Below, one piece after another: positions 1-11,185 of a DNA stretch of 64,000 nt (its first letter is position 1; the number at the start of each line of letters is the position of its first letter). The position numbers and the translations under genes are program-made. Source of the DNA: Rhodanobacter panaciterrae (GTDB lineage: Bacteria > Pseudomonadota > Gammaproteobacteria > Xanthomonadales > Rhodanobacteraceae). The notes beneath the pieces were generated by a model, which had not been told where the DNA came from, did no database searches, and was given only the letters and a program-made list of their open reading frames with translations. The stretch is from positions 620,001 through 684,000 of the forward strand of contig NZ_BMXT01000002.1 of the NCBI RefSeq assembly GCF_014651895.1, given 5' to 3'.

Positions 1-1
1 G

Positions 2-1314
<1,313 letters not shown>

Positions 1315-1318
<4 letters not shown>

Positions 1319-2331
1319 GTACCGCCCCCACCAACCCACTCGCCAAATCCCGCATTGCCGTACTCGGCTACGGCAGCCAGGGCCGCGCGCACGCGCTCAA
1401 CCTGCGCGACTCCGGCCTCGACGTCGTCGTCGGCCTGCGCCCCGGTGGCCCGACCTGGCAGCGCGCCGAGGCCGATGGCTTCGCCGTGGTCGAACCGGCC
1501 AACGCCGTGCGTGGCGCCGACCTGGTCGCCGTGTTGACCCCGGACATGGTGCAGCCGACGCTGTACAGGGAAGTGATCGAGCCGAACATCAAGCCGGGCG
1601 CCGCGCTGTTGTTCGCGCACGGCTTCAACGTGCACTTCAAGCAGATCACCCCGCGCACCGACATCGACGTGATCCTGGTCGCCCCGAAGGGTCCCGGCGC
1701 GCTGGTGCGCAGCGAGTACGAGCGTGGCCGTGGTGTGCCGTGCATCTGGGCAGTGCACCAGGACGTCAGCGGCCACGCCGAGGCAAAGACCAAGGGCTAC
1801 GCCGACGGCATCGGTGGCGGCCGCGCGATGATCATCAAGACCGACTTCAAGGAAGAGACCGAGACCGACCTGTTCGGCGAGCAGGCCGTGTTGTGCGGCG
1901 GCGCCAGCGAGCTGGTGATCAAGGGTTTCGAGACCCTGGTCGAAGCCGGCTATCAACCAGAGATTGCCTATTACGAAGTGATGCACGAGCTGAAGCTGAT
2001 CGTCGACCTGTTCTACGAAGGCGGCCTCAAGCGGATGCTGGAATTCGTCTCAGAGACCGCGCAATACGGCGACTACGTCAGCGGTCCGCGCGTGGTCGAC
2101 GCCGGCACCAAGGCACGCATGAAGGAAGTCCTCACCGACATCCAGGACGGCACCTTCGCGCGCAACTGGACGGCCGAATACGCCGCCGGCCTGCCCAACT
2201 ACAAGCGCCTGAAGCAGGCCGATCTCGATCATCCGATCGAAGTGGTCGGCGCCAAGCTGCGTGCGCAGATGCCGTGGCTGCAGCCGTCCGCGGTCAGGGC
2301 CGAAGCCGCACCTCTGAAGAAGGTGGGCTGA
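1315..2331 (+). CDS. ilvC: Ketol-acid reductoisomerase IlvC (class I)
   Basis: NADPH- and Mg-dependent isomerisation and reduction of acetolactate or acetohydroxybutyrate. At 338 residues it is the short class I form. The Rossmann loop [17 protein letters not shown] lies at about residues 18-34 with a downstream Arg suited to the NADPH phosphate. The metal-site helices contain [12 protein letters not shown] and, further on, [20 protein letters not shown] at 1302-1307 is a good ribosome site 7 bases before the ATG. It overlaps ilvD by 4 bases and is followed by a hairpin at 2345-2369 that may separate it from the downstream genes. Confidence 0.97.
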
Positions 2332-2344
2332 GAACCGCCTTGCT

Positions 2345-2471
2345 CCTCCCCCTGCAAAGCAGGGGGAGGTCGGGAGGGGGTCGGGCTTTTGATTTCAAGA
2401 TCAAGAGCACCCCTCCCTCCCAAAAGGGGATTCCCTTCGGTCACAACCCTCCCCTGCTGTGCAGAGGAGGG
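2345..2471 (+). repeat. Two CT-rich palindromes between ilvC and the VOC gene
   Basis: CCTCCCCCTGC at 2345-2355 pairs perfectly with 2359-2369 (11 bp, loop AAA). CCCTCCCCTGC at 2447-2457 pairs with 2461-2471 with one mismatch. They read like the CCCCTGC..GCAGGGG intergenic repeats common in this order. They could act as mRNA-stabilising or attenuating hairpins, but no clear U-run follows either. Confidence 0.6.
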
Positions 2472-2519
2472 AGCACAGCAGTCACTACCCATAGCACTGA
2501 ACAACGAGAGAGGTTCGTC

Positions 2520-2861
2520 ATGAAACGTTTTCATATCGCCCTGGCCGTCGCCAACCTGGAAGCCTCGATGGCCGACTACAGCGCCCGACTCGGCCAACCA
2601 CCGCAGGCCCTGGTTTACGGCGTCTACGCGATGTGGCGCACCGACAACCTCAATTTCTCGATCCGTCAGCAACCCGAAAAGGCCGGCCAGATCTGCCAGC
2701 TCGGCTTCGAGGACGACATCGCGCAGGGCTTCACCAGCAGCACCGACGTGAACGGCATCGCGTGGGAACGTTTTTCCACACTGGAGCAGGACCTGCAGAT
2801 CATCGCCACCTTCGGCGTGCCGGTGCATCCGGCGGTCGAGCGCGACCTGATCCGCAATTGA
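2520..2861 (+). CDS. Small VOC (glyoxalase-like) fold protein in the ilv operon
   Basis: 113 residues. The N-terminus MKRFHIALAVANLEASMADY followed by SARLG matches the first beta-alpha unit of vicinal-oxygen-chelate proteins (strand, Asp/Asn-Leu turn, helix ending in Y-x-x-x-LG). Only one such half is present, so the metal site, if any, would need a dimer. It sits between ilvC and ilvG in the same direction, about 190 bases after ilvC. The ATG follows GAGAGAGG. No substrate can be named; a link to branched-chain synthesis rests on position alone. Confidence 0.65.
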   Translation: MKRFHIALAVANLEASMADYSARLGQPPQALVYGVYAMWRTDNLNFSIRQQPEKAGQICQLGFEDDIAQGFTSSTDVNGIAWERFSTLEQDLQIIATFGVPVHPAVERDLIRN

Positions 2862-2873
2862 CGGGCGAAGCCC

Positions 2874-2899
2874 GTCATTCCGGCGCAGGCCGGGATGAC
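2874..2899. repeat. GTCATTCC-type palindrome
   Basis: GTCATTCCGG at 2874-2883 and CCGGGATGAC at 2890-2899 form a 10-bp imperfect hairpin directly after the VOC gene. The same terminal motif bounds the nested repeat at 22840-22972. Confidence 0.6.
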
Positions 2900-2952
2900 G
2901 ACATGGAACGAGCGGACATCGCCCGCACACCATCCACCCACAGGAACCAGAC

Positions 2953-4821
2953 GTGACGACATCAGCGCAGACGACGCAGCCTAGCCAGGCCATCGCCATC
3001 GATCAGCACCCGCTCACCGGCCATGCGATGAGTGGTGCCGACGTGATCGTGCAGGTCTTCGCCGACCAAGGCGTCGAGGTGATGTTCGGTTATTCGGGCG
3101 GCGCGATCCTGCCGGTGTACGACGCCGTGTTCCGCTACAACGCGACACATATGAAGGACAACGGCGACGAGCCGATGCCGCTGATCGTGCCCGCCAACGA
3201 GCAGGGCGCGGGCTTCATGGCTGCGGGGTATGCGCGCGCCTCCGGCAAGGTCGGCGTGGCGGTGGTCACCTCCGGCCCCGGCGCGACGAACATGGTCACG
3301 CCGGTGCGCGACTCGATGGCCGACTCGATCCCGCTGGTGGTGATCTGCGGCCAGGTGAGCACGGTGGCGATCGGTAGTGATGCATTCCAGGAGGCACCGA
3401 TCAGCAACATCATGGGTGCCTGCGCCAAGCATGTGTTCCTGGTCACCGATCCAGCGCAGCTGGAAGCGACCCTGCGTACCGCGTTCACCCTCGCCCGCAG
3501 CGGTCGCCCCGGACCTGTGGTAGTGGATGTACCGAAGGATGTGCAGAACACTGCACTGAAGTTTCATGGCACCGGCGAGCTGGCGCTGACCGGTTACCGC
3601 GCGCGTCTGCGCGCGGTGGAACAGTCGGCGCTGAGCGATGCAGACTGCGCCGCCTTCTTCACGGCATTGATGCAGGCAAAACGTCCACTGATCTACGCCG
3701 GTGGTGGCGTGATCGCAGCCAGCGCAGCAGCGGCATTGCGTGCATTCGTCGACACGTTCGGATTGCCGGTGACCACCACCTTGATGGGCCTGGGCGGGTT
3801 CGACACCACCGATCCCTTGGCCCTGCACATGCTCGGCATGCACGGTACCGCGTATGCGAATTACGCGGTGGAGGATTGCGACTTCGTTCTGGCGCTGGGT
3901 GCGCGCTTCGACGATCGCGTGGCCGGCGTGCCGGGCAAGTTCGCACCGCACGCGAAGTTCATCGCACAGGTCGACATCGACCCGGCCGAGATCGGCAAGG
4001 TGAAATCGGTGCACTGGCATCACGTCGGCCCGCTGGTGCGGGCTCTAGAGCGCCTGACCAGTTATGGTCGCGCGCGCCGATTGCAACCCTCGCTCGATGC
4101 CTGGCATGCGCACGTGGCCGAACTGAAGCGCGTACATGCGCTGAACTACGACCGCAGCAGCGCGCTGATCCAGCCCTACGCCGTGCTGGAAGCGATCAAC
4201 CGGCATACCGCTGGCCGCGCGATCATCAGTACCGGCGTCGGCCAGCATCAAATGTGGGCGGCGCAATACTTCGATTTCCGCGCACCGCGGCATTGGCTCA
4301 CTTCCGGCTCGATGGGCACGATGGGTTTCGGACTTCCGGCGGCGGTCGGCGCGCAGTTCGCGCATCCCGACAAGCTGGTCATCGACATCGATGGCGATGC
4401 CAGCATCCGCATGAACATCGGCGAGCTGGAAACCGTCACCACCTATAACCTGCCGATCAAGGTGGTGGTGCTCAACAACGTCGGCGACGGCATGGTGCGG
4501 CAGTGGCAGAAGCTGTACTTCAAGGGCCGCTTTGCCGCCTCCGACAAGAGCCTGCACAAGAAGGACTTCGTGCTTGCCGCGCAGGCCGACGGCTTCGCCT
4601 GGGCGCAACGGCTGGAGCGCACGGAGGAACTGGAAGCGACGATCGCCGCGTTTCTCACGTTCGATGGCCCGGCGTTCCTGGAAGTGATGATCGACCCGGA
4701 TGCCGGCGTGTATCCGATGGTCGGCCCCGGAGCCAGCTACGCACAGATGATCACCGGCGAGTTCATTGCTTCGCGCAGTGCGCCGGTCGTGCGCGAAAGC
4801 GCAACTTCCGACATGTTTTAA
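2953..4821 (+). CDS. ilvG: Acetolactate synthase large subunit
   Basis: Thiamine-diphosphate enzyme that condenses pyruvate with pyruvate or 2-oxobutyrate. Its 622 residues carry the N-terminal block [14 protein letters not shown], the catalytic Glu in [18 protein letters not shown] (about residue 80), a central FAD/NAD-like domain, and the C-terminal ThDP block [14 protein letters not shown]...[13 protein letters not shown]. The first usable start is GTG 2953 with a weak ribosome site; an ATG at 3028 (MSGADVIV) would remove a poorly conserved 25-residue extension and is a real alternative. The small subunit gene follows, as in ilvGM operons. Confidence 0.96.
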   Translation: MTTSAQTTQPSQAIAIDQHPLTGHAMSGADVIVQVFADQGVEVMFGYSGGAILPVYDAVFRYNATHMKDNGDEPMPLIVPANEQGAGFMAAGYARASGKVGVAVVTSGPGATNMVTPVRDSMADSIPLVVICGQVSTVAIGSDAFQEAPISNIMGACAKHVFLVTDPAQLEATLRTAFTLARSGRPGPVVVDVPKDVQNTALKFHGTGELALTGYRARLRAVEQSALSDADCAAFFTALMQAKRPLIYAGGGVIAASAAAALRAFVDTFGLPVTTTLMGLGGFDTTDPLALHMLGMHGTAYANYAVEDCDFVLALGARFDDRVAGVPGKFAPHAKFIAQVDIDPAEIGKVKSVHWHHVGPLVRALERLTSYGRARRLQPSLDAWHAHVAELKRVHALNYDRSSALIQPYAVLEAINRHTAGRAIISTGVGQHQMWAAQYFDFRAPRHWLTSGSMGTMGFGLPAAVGAQFAHPDKLVIDIDGDASIRMNIGELETVTTYNLPIKVVVLNNVGDGMVRQWQKLYFKGRFAASDKSLHKKDFVLAAQADGFAWAQRLERTEELEATIAAFLTFDGPAFLEVMIDPDAGVYPMVGPGASYAQMITGEFIASRSAPVVRESATSDMF

Positions 4822-4868
4822 AGCCGCCCCGGCACCGTCCGGAGCATCCGCACAGAGAGAGAACCGCC

Positions 4869-5117
4869 ATGAACCATACGCTGTCCATCCTGTTGCAGAA
4901 CGAAGCCGGCGCGCTGGTGCGCGTCGCCGGGCTATTCGCCGCGCGCGGCTACAACATCGACACGCTGACCGTGGCCGCCACGCATGATCCCGCCGTCTCG
5001 CGGCTCACGCTGAGCCTGCAGTGCGACGACGCCGGACTCACCCAGATCCTGCAACAGACGCGCAAGCTGGTCGACGTGCTGCAGGTGGCGCATCCGGCAA
5101 CGACACTGGCCGCATGA
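4869..5117 (+). CDS. ilvM: Acetolactate synthase small subunit, ACT domain (IlvM type)
   Basis: 82 residues, one ACT domain: [19 protein letters not shown] then [12 protein letters not shown], the classic beta-alpha-beta of the regulatory subunit that tunes the large subunit and its valine response. It is shorter than IlvN/IlvH (about 95-165 residues) and matches IlvM. AGAGAGA lies upstream of ATG 4869. Its stop overlaps the ilvA start in ATGA at 5114-5117. Confidence 0.9.
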   Translation: MNHTLSILLQNEAGALVRVAGLFAARGYNIDTLTVAATHDPAVSRLTLSLQCDDAGLTQILQQTRKLVDVLQVAHPATTLAA

Positions 5118-6679
5118 ATGCAGTCGTCGCGCCTGTTGCCAATCACGATGCGGTAGCAGCCGGCGATCTGCTGGCGCAGATCCGCAACGCGCGCGTTTAC
5201 GACGTGGCGCACGAGTCGGCACTGGAACCGGCGCCGCTACTCAGCGCGCGTCTCGACCAGCCGGTGCTGCTCAAGCGCGAGGACCAGCAGCCGGTGTTCT
5301 CGTTCAAGCTGCGCGGCGCGTACAACCGCATGGTGCAACTGGACCCGGCGCAACGCGCGCGAGGAGTGATCGCCGCTTCCGCCGGCAACCACGCGCAAGG
5401 CGTGGCGCTGGCCGCGGCGAAACTGGGCATCCACGCCACCATCGTGATGCCGGTGACCGCGCCGCAGGTGAAGGTGGATGCAGTACGCCGGTTAGGTGGT
5501 GCGATGGTGGAGATCGTGCTGGCTGGCGATTCCTACAGCGACGCGCAAGCCGCGGCCACACGCCTGCAGGCCGAGCGCGGCGCCACCTTCGTGCACCCGT
5601 TCGACGATCTGGCCGTAATAGCTGGCCAGGGCACGGTGGCGCTGGAAATCCTGCGCCAGCATCCGGGTCCACTGCACGCGGTGTTTGTGCCGGTCGGTGG
5701 CGGCGGACTGCTGGCCGGCGTGGCCGCGTGCATCAAGGCATTGCGGCCAGAAGTGAAAGTCATCGGTGTGCAGGCGATCGATGCCGACGCGATGGCGCGT
5801 TCGCTGGAAAGCGGCTCGCGCGTGGCGCTGGACGAAGTCGGCCTGCTCGCCGACGGTACCGCGGTGAAGCAAGTCGGCGCACTCACCTTCGCACTGTGCC
5901 AGCAGCATGTGGACGCGATGCTGCGGGTAGACACCGACGCGATCTGCGCGGCGATCCGTGACATCTACCAGGAAACCCGCAGCGTGCCGGAGCCGTCTGG
6001 CGCGCTGGCGCTGGCCGGGCTGAAGCAATATGTCGCTACTCACGGCGACAGCGGCGGCGCACTGATCGCGATCGTCTCCGGCGCCAACATGAATTTCGAC
6101 CGCCTGCGCTTCGTCGCCGAACGCGCCGAGGTCGGCGAGCAGCGCGAGGCGGTGTTCGCGGTGACGATCCCGGAGGAACGCGGCAGCTTCCGCCGCTTCT
6201 GCGCCACCCTGGGCCGGCACAGCATCACCGAATTCAATTACCGCATCGGCGATGCCAGCTCCGCGCACATCTTCGTCGGCGTGCAGATCGCCAGCCGCGA
6301 CGAACGCGAGGCGCTGGCGGCCGCGTTCGTCGCGCAGACCTTCGACGTACTCGACCTCACCGACGACGAGCTGGCCAAACTGCACCTGCGCCACATGATC
6401 GGTGGCCGCTCACCGCTGGCGCAGCATGAACGGCTGTACCGCTTCGAATTCCCCGAACGCCCCGGCGCGCTCACCCACTTCCTCGGCCAGCTGCACCCGG
6501 ACTGGAACATCAGCCTGTTCCACTACCGCAACCACGGTGCCGATTACGGCCGCATCCTGGTCGGTATCCAGGTGCCACCGGATGAGCGCGCGTTGCTGCC
6601 GTCGTTTCTGGCCGCACTCGGTTACCCGCATTGGGACGAGAGCGACCACCCCGCCTACCGGCTGCTGCTGCGGCAGTGA
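5114..6679 (+). CDS. ilvA: Threonine dehydratase, biosynthetic, IlvA
   Basis: PLP enzyme that deaminates threonine to 2-oxobutyrate, the entry to isoleucine. 521 residues: catalytic domain (about 1-335) with the PLP lysine in [23 protein letters not shown], and the phosphate loop GGGGLLAG; then two C-terminal ACT-like regulatory lobes (about 340-425 and 435-520), the arrangement that gives isoleucine inhibition. It begins within the ilvM stop. It ends the ilv run; unlike some Xanthomonas operons, no leuA follows here. Confidence 0.97.
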   Translation: MNAVVAPVANHDAVAAGDLLAQIRNARVYDVAHESALEPAPLLSARLDQPVLLKREDQQPVFSFKLRGAYNRMVQLDPAQRARGVIAASAGNHAQGVALAAAKLGIHATIVMPVTAPQVKVDAVRRLGGAMVEIVLAGDSYSDAQAAATRLQAERGATFVHPFDDLAVIAGQGTVALEILRQHPGPLHAVFVPVGGGGLLAGVAACIKALRPEVKVIGVQAIDADAMARSLESGSRVALDEVGLLADGTAVKQVGALTFALCQQHVDAMLRVDTDAICAAIRDIYQETRSVPEPSGALALAGLKQYVATHGDSGGALIAIVSGANMNFDRLRFVAERAEVGEQREAVFAVTIPEERGSFRRFCATLGRHSITEFNYRIGDASSAHIFVGVQIASRDEREALAAAFVAQTFDVLDLTDDELAKLHLRHMIGGRSPLAQHERLYRFEFPERPGALTHFLGQLHPDWNISLFHYRNHGADYGRILVGIQVPPDERALLPSFLAALGYPHWDESDHPAYRLLLRQ

Positions 6680-6763
6680 GCGGGACGGCACGATGTCGAC
6701 CTGAGCAACCACGCTGCACGTACTGAAGTGATCCAGCGCGCGAACAGAGCCTGGTGAGCACGC

Positions 6764-6769
6764 TAAACT
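6764..6769 (+). promoter_or_regulatory. Candidate -10 box placing the ubiA transcript start at its ATG
   Basis: TAAACT ends 7 bases before the A of the ubiA ATG (6776), the usual distance from a -10 box to the start of transcription. The bases 17 upstream (CGAACA, 6741-6746) match only the ACA half of a -35 box. No Shine-Dalgarno sequence precedes the ATG. Confidence 0.4.
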
Positions 6770-6775
6770 CGGCGG

Positions 6776-7801
6776 ATGGCCCCTCCTCCCCGCAAACGCC
6801 AGCGACGCAATAATTCACCTTCGGTCACGGCCAGGCCGCGGCCTGGCGCAACGAAGCCTGTCGCCAAACCCGCACGACCGGCGGACAGCTCCACCCGCGC
6901 CACGCGGGTATTGAACTGGTTGCTGCAAAAACTACCGACACGTTATCGCGAGAAGGCGCTGGACTATCTGGTGCTGACCCGGATGGATCGCCCGGTCGGC
7001 GCGCTGCTGCTGTTGTGGCCGACCTGGTGGGCTCTGTGGCTGGCCGCCGGCGATTTCCCGCCGTGGAAGCCGCTGATCATCTTCACCCTCGGCGTATTCG
7101 CGATGCGCGCGGCCGGCTGCGCGATCAACGACTACGCCGACCGCAAGCTGGATCCGCAGGTCGAGCGCACCGCTGGGCGGCCAATTGCATCGGGCCGGGT
7201 GACGCCGCGCGAGGCCCTGGTCGTGTTCGCCGTCTTGCTGGTGTTCGCCTTCGTGCTGGTGCTGTTCACCAACAAGCTGACGATCGAGCTGTCATTCGCC
7301 GGCGCCGCGCTGGCGGCGATCTACCCGTTCACCAAGCGCTACACCTATATGCCGCAGGTGGTCCTCGGCGCCGCGTTCGGCTGGTCGATCCCGATGGCAT
7401 TTGCCGCGGTGATGAACACCGTGCCGCCCGTGGGCTGGCTGCTGTTCATCGGCAACATCATCTGGTCGGTGGTCTACGACACCGAGTACGCGATGGTCGA
7501 TCGCGAGGACGACCTCAAGGCCGGCGCGAAATCCACCGCGATCCTGTTCGGCGACGCCGATCTGCCGATCCTCGGCGTGCTGATGGGCACCTTCCTGCTG
7601 ACCATGCTGTTCGTCGGCCAGCGCGCCGCGCTGGGCTGGCCGTACTGGCTCGGCCTGCTGGTGGCGGCCGGACTGTTCGGCTATCAACACTGGCTGATCC
7701 GCGACCGCATCCGCACGGCCTGCCTCGCCGCGTTCCGCCACAACAACTGGTTGGGACTCATCGTGTGGATCGGCATCGTGCTGGCACTGGCGGTGCGCTG
7801 A
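6776..7801 (+). CDS. ubiA: 4-hydroxybenzoate polyprenyltransferase UbiA
   Basis: Membrane prenyltransferase that attaches the isoprenoid tail to 4-hydroxybenzoate in ubiquinone synthesis. 341 residues with about eight hydrophobic segments and both aspartate motifs: NDYADRKLD (about residues 118-126) and DTEYAMVDREDDLKAG (about 235-250). The first 45 residues are a basic, Pro/Arg/Ala-rich extension (RKRQRR near the start) that ordinary UbiA (about 290 residues) lacks. The ATG has no ribosome site but a -10-like box sits just upstream, which would fit a leaderless message. It converges on comF with a 6-base gap. Confidence 0.94.
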   Translation: MAPPPRKRQRRNNSPSVTARPRPGATKPVAKPARPADSSTRATRVLNWLLQKLPTRYREKALDYLVLTRMDRPVGALLLLWPTWWALWLAAGDFPPWKPLIIFTLGVFAMRAAGCAINDYADRKLDPQVERTAGRPIASGRVTPREALVVFAVLLVFAFVLVLFTNKLTIELSFAGAALAAIYPFTKRYTYMPQVVLGAAFGWSIPMAFAAVMNTVPPVGWLLFIGNIIWSVVYDTEYAMVDREDDLKAGAKSTAILFGDADLPILGVLMGTFLLTMLFVGQRAALGWPYWLGLLVAAGLFGYQHWLIRDRIRTACLAAFRHNNWLGLIVWIGIVLALAVR

Positions 7802-7807
7802 AGCGTG

Positions 7808-8527
7808 CTAACCGCGCGGTGAAGGTGCCCGCGCCAGTGCCCACACATCCACTCGCCGCACGCCGGCCCGCTTGAGCACGCGGGCACATTCGGCGACGGT
7901 GGCTCCGGTGGTCATCACGTCGTCGAGGATTGCCACATGCGCCGGCAGCTCAGCACCTGCATGCAATGCGAAAGCGCCGCGCACGTTGCGACGACGGCCA
8001 AGCGCGTCGAGTTCGGTCTGCGCCTTGGTCGGGCGAACACGTTGCAGTACATCGTGGCGTAGCGGTACATCGAGGCTGCGTGCCAGCGGACGAGCCAGCT
8101 CCAGCGCCTGGTTGTAACCACGCTGGCGCAGCCGACTGCGATGCAGCGGCACGGTCAGCAGCAGTTGCGGCAGATCGATCGGACAAGGTTCGCGTCGCCA
8201 CAGCGTCGACAACACGCGACCGGCGGCGAGATCGGCACCAAACTTGTAGCGCGATTCCAGTCGGTCCAGCGGCCAGCCGTAGCGGAACGGCGCCCATGCC
8301 GCATTCCATGGTGGCACGCGGCGCAGGCATTCACCGCATTGTTGCGCCGGCGTGGCCAGCGGCAACGCGCAACGCATGCAACAACTGCGATTGCGTGGCA
8401 GCTCGGCCGCGCAATCGGCGCACAGATCGATGCCACCGGCGCCGGCTGCGCCGCACAGCAGGCAGCGCAGCGGCAACACGAAATGCCGCAGTCGTCGCCA
8501 TGGTTTGGTCAGCGCGTCCATGCGCAT
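7808..8527 (-). CDS. comF: ComF family phosphoribosyltransferase-like protein
   Basis: 239 residues. The N-terminal zinc-finger-like part holds CLLCG and CADC then CCMRC and CGEC, and the C-terminal PRT domain holds the PRPP loop in [13 protein letters not shown] (about residues 198-210). ComF/GntX proteins are needed for DNA uptake in competent bacteria; a role here is by family only. A second ATG 6 bases in (MDALTK) is an equally good start. It is adjacent to the biotin genes, an association seen in several proteobacteria. Confidence 0.9.
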   Translation of the reverse strand: MRMDALTKPWRRLRHFVLPLRCLLCGAAGAGGIDLCADCAAELPRNRSCCMRCALPLATPAQQCGECLRRVPPWNAAWAPFRYGWPLDRLESRYKFGADLAAGRVLSTLWRREPCPIDLPQLLLTVPLHRSRLRQRGYNQALELARPLARSLDVPLRHDVLQRVRPTKAQTELDALGRRRNVRGAFALHAGAELPAHVAILDDVMTTGATVAECARVLKRAGVRRVDVWALARAPSPRG

Positions 8528-8533
8528 CTCCGT

Positions 8534-8740
8534 TCAACGGCCCGGCTTGTACAGCGCGGCGTCGAGAATCGACCACAAGTGAATCAACCATCCCAGCAGC
8601 ACGATCCACAACAGACCGGCCAGCACGAACATGATGATCGCCATCAGCAAGCGGCCCTGCACCAGTTGGCCGAGGCCCGGAATAAAGAAACTGCAGATGG
8701 CTGCGAGCACGTTGCCGCTGCTGCCTTGTCCTTCGCTCAT
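8534..8740 (-). CDS. Small inner-membrane protein
   Basis: 68 residues from ATG 8740, chosen over the ATG at 8755 because GGAGCGGAG precedes it at ribosome-site distance while the upstream ATG has none. Two hydrophobic stretches: a segment containing [13 protein letters not shown] and then a longer one ending in [13 protein letters not shown]. The PGLGQ-x-x-x-GR turn resembles TM2-like small membrane proteins. It lies 6 bases upstream of comF in the same direction, so the two are probably co-transcribed. Function unknown. Confidence 0.7.
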   Translation of the reverse strand: MSEGQGSSGNVLAAICSFFIPGLGQLVQGRLLMAIIMFVLAGLLWIVLLGWLIHLWSILDAALYKPGR

Positions 8741-8808
8741 GCTGCTCCGCTCCACATTTCGTTGCCTTCAGGTAGCACGATGGTAGCGGCTGAGCCGTGG
8801 CCACGCCC

Positions 8809-8843
8809 GTGTCAACCAATCATTCAACACATTTGGTTGACAC
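8809..8843. promoter_or_regulatory. BirA-like operator in front of bioB
   Basis: GTGTCAACCA (8809-8818) and TGGTTGACAC (8834-8843) form a perfect 10-bp inverted repeat with a 15-base spacer, 54 bases before the bioB ATG. The core TGTCAACC / GGTTGACA resembles the BirA half-sites TTGTAAACC / GGTTTACAA. The right arm contains an exact -35 hexamer, TTGACA (8837-8842), so binding would cover a promoter element. Assignment to BirA is inference; the palindrome itself is plain. Confidence 0.7.
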
Positions 8844-8896
8844 TCCCCGGGGCGACTCCCACACTTTCGCGATTCATGTATGGGAGTTGCTGTTCC

Positions 8897-9955
8897 ATGG
8901 TCGACACCGCCATCCGCCACGACTGGACCCGCGCCGAAGTGGGTGCCCTGTTCGCGCTGCCGTTCAACGAGCTGCTGCATCGCGCGCATTCAGTGCATCG
9001 CGAACACCACGATCCGAACGCGGTGCAGGTATCCACCCTGCTGTCGATCAAGACCGGCGGCTGCCCTGAAGACTGCGCGTATTGCCCGCAGGCAGCGCGC
9101 TACGACACCGGTGTACAGGCGCAAAAGCTGATGAGCGTCGAAGCCGTGCTGGAACGCGCGCAGGCGGCCAAGGATGCCGGCGCCAGTCGCTTCTGCATGG
9201 GCGCGGCCTGGCGCGGCCCGAAGGACCGCGACGTGGTGAAGGTAGCCGAGATCGTGCGCGCGGTAAAAGGCCTGGGCCTGGAAACCTGCGCCACACTGGG
9301 CATGCTGAGCGGGCCGCAGGCCGACACGCTGAAGGCCGCCGGGCTCGACTACTACAACCACAACCTCGACACAGCGCCGGAGTTCTACGGCGAGGTAATT
9401 CACACCCGCCAGTACCAGGACCGGCTCGACACGCTGGAGCATGTGCGCCATGCCGGCATGAAGACCTGCTGCGGCGGCATCGTCGGCATGGGCGAGTCGC
9501 GCGACCAGCGCGCCGGCCTGCTGCAGACGCTGGCCAACCTGCCCGAGCATCCGCAGTCGGTGCCGATCAACCAGCTGGTGCAGGTCGAAGGCACGCCGCT
9601 GGCCGGCACCGCGGCGCTGGATCCGTTCGAATTCGTGCGCACCATCGCGGTGGCGCGGCTGCTGATGCCGGCCTCGATGGTGCGCCTGTCGGCCGGTCGC
9701 CAGCAGATGGACGACGCGGTGCAGGCACTGTGCTTCTTCGCGGGCGCCAACTCGATCTTCTACGGCGAGAAACTGCTGACCACCGGCAACCCGGACGTGG
9801 AACACGACCGGGCGCTGTTCCGCCGGCTCGACCTGCATCCGCTGCAGGTGATCGAGGAAGCCGGCACCGTGCACGCGGATATCCTGGAAAGCGATCACCC
9901 CGACTTGAGTCAGGCTGGCTGCGGACAAGGCTGTGGCTGCAGCGTTGCGGCCTGA
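8897..9955 (+). CDS. bioB: Biotin synthase BioB
   Basis: Radical-SAM enzyme that inserts sulfur into dethiobiotin. 352 residues from ATG 8897. The radical-SAM cluster motif is [10 protein letters not shown] (about residues 54-63). Conserved [13 protein letters not shown] and the LSAGR block (Arg ligand of the sacrificial 2Fe-2S cluster) are present, with further cysteines in ETCATLG and KTCCGG. The C-terminus ends in a Cys-rich tail, [11 protein letters not shown], seen in many proteobacterial BioB. First gene of the biotin run, behind a palindromic operator; bioF begins 23 bases before its stop. Confidence 0.97.
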   Translation: MVDTAIRHDWTRAEVGALFALPFNELLHRAHSVHREHHDPNAVQVSTLLSIKTGGCPEDCAYCPQAARYDTGVQAQKLMSVEAVLERAQAAKDAGASRFCMGAAWRGPKDRDVVKVAEIVRAVKGLGLETCATLGMLSGPQADTLKAAGLDYYNHNLDTAPEFYGEVIHTRQYQDRLDTLEHVRHAGMKTCCGGIVGMGESRDQRAGLLQTLANLPEHPQSVPINQLVQVEGTPLAGTAALDPFEFVRTIAVARLLMPASMVRLSAGRQQMDDAVQALCFFAGANSIFYGEKLLTTGNPDVEHDRALFRRLDLHPLQVIEEAGTVHADILESDHPDLSQAGCGQGCGCSVAA

Positions 9956-11126
9956 CCTGATCGAACGTCTGGCCGTCCAGACGGCCGAACGCGAGAACGC
10001 GAAACTGCTGCGTAGACTGCGTACGATTGACCATGTCGACGGCCCCTGGCTGGAAACCGGCAATCAGCGTCTGCTGTCCTTCTGCAGCAACGACTATCTA
10101 GGCCTGGCGCAGCATCCGCAGCTGATCGCTGCGCTCACACGCGCAGCCAGGTCGGAAGGTGTTGGCAGCACGTCGGCACACTTGATCTGCGGGCACCGCA
10201 CCGAACATGCGGAGCTGGAAGAGGCGCTGGCCGTATGGACCGGGCGCGAACGCGCGTTGCTCTTTTCTACCGGCTATATGGCGAACCTCGGCGTGCTACA
10301 GGCGCTGCTGACACGCGGCGATATCTGCGTGCAAGACAAACTCAACCACGCCTGCCTGCTCGATGGCGCGAAGCTCAGCGGTGCCGAACTGAAGCGCTAT
10401 CCGCATGCCGATGTCGCCGCTGCCGCGCGGCAACTGGCCGCCAGTCCGGATACCGCCGCACTGCTGGCGACCGATGGCGTGTTCAGCATGGACGGCGATG
10501 TCGCGCCGCTGCACGAACTGGCGGCTTTGTGTAACCGTGAACGCGCCACTTTCATGGTCGACGACGCGCACGGTCTTGGCGTGCTTGGCACTAATGGCGC
10601 CGGCAGCATCAGCGCCGCCAACCTGGGCCAGCATGAAGTCCCGCTGCTGATGGCCACGCTGGGCAAGGCGCTCGGTTGCATGGGCGCTTTCGTCGCCGGT
10701 CCGGCTGCCTTGATCGAAGGCCTGATCCAGTTCGCGCGCCCGTACATCTACACCACCGCGATGCCGCCGGCGCTGGCCGCCGCCGCACTCGAGGCGGTGC
10801 AACTGGCGCAGGCCGAAGCATGGCGACGCGAAAAACTCACCGCGCTGATCGCTCGCTTCCGCAGCGGCGCGATGGAACTCGACCTGCCGCTGCTGACGTC
10901 AGCCAGCGCGATCCAACCGCTGCTGCTGGGCAGCGCCGATGCCGCACTAGCCGCGGCACAAGCGCTGGAAGGACAAGGCTTGCTGGTCAGTGCGATCCGC
11001 CCGCCGACCGTGCCCGCCGGTCAGGCCCGCCTGCGCATCACACTGTCGGCGGCCCACGAGGAAGCGCATGTCGACCACCTGCTGGCCGCGCTGGAAACCT
11101 TGCGTCTGCCACCCTCATCCACCTGA
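9933..11126 (+). CDS. bioF: 8-amino-7-oxononanoate synthase BioF
   Basis: PLP-dependent condensation of pimeloyl thioester with L-alanine. 397 residues; landmarks are [25 protein letters not shown], the PLP-binding [10 protein letters not shown] and the Schiff-base lysine in [13 protein letters not shown] (about residue 246). The start is GTG 9933, inside the end of bioB; no better start with a ribosome site is visible, so translation is probably coupled to bioB. Confidence 0.95.
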   Translation: MAAALRPDLIERLAVQTAERENAKLLRRLRTIDHVDGPWLETGNQRLLSFCSNDYLGLAQHPQLIAALTRAARSEGVGSTSAHLICGHRTEHAELEEALAVWTGRERALLFSTGYMANLGVLQALLTRGDICVQDKLNHACLLDGAKLSGAELKRYPHADVAAAARQLAASPDTAALLATDGVFSMDGDVAPLHELAALCNRERATFMVDDAHGLGVLGTNGAGSISAANLGQHEVPLLMATLGKALGCMGAFVAGPAALIEGLIQFARPYIYTTAMPPALAAAALEAVQLAQAEAWRREKLTALIARFRSGAMELDLPLLTSASAIQPLLLGSADAALAAAQALEGQGLLVSAIRPPTVPAGQARLRITLSAAHEEAHVDHLLAALETLRLPPSST

Positions 11127-11185
11127 AGCCAGGCGTCCAGCCGCCGCCGCGTATAATTGCCCGCTTGCTCTGCCGATAGCCCCGC

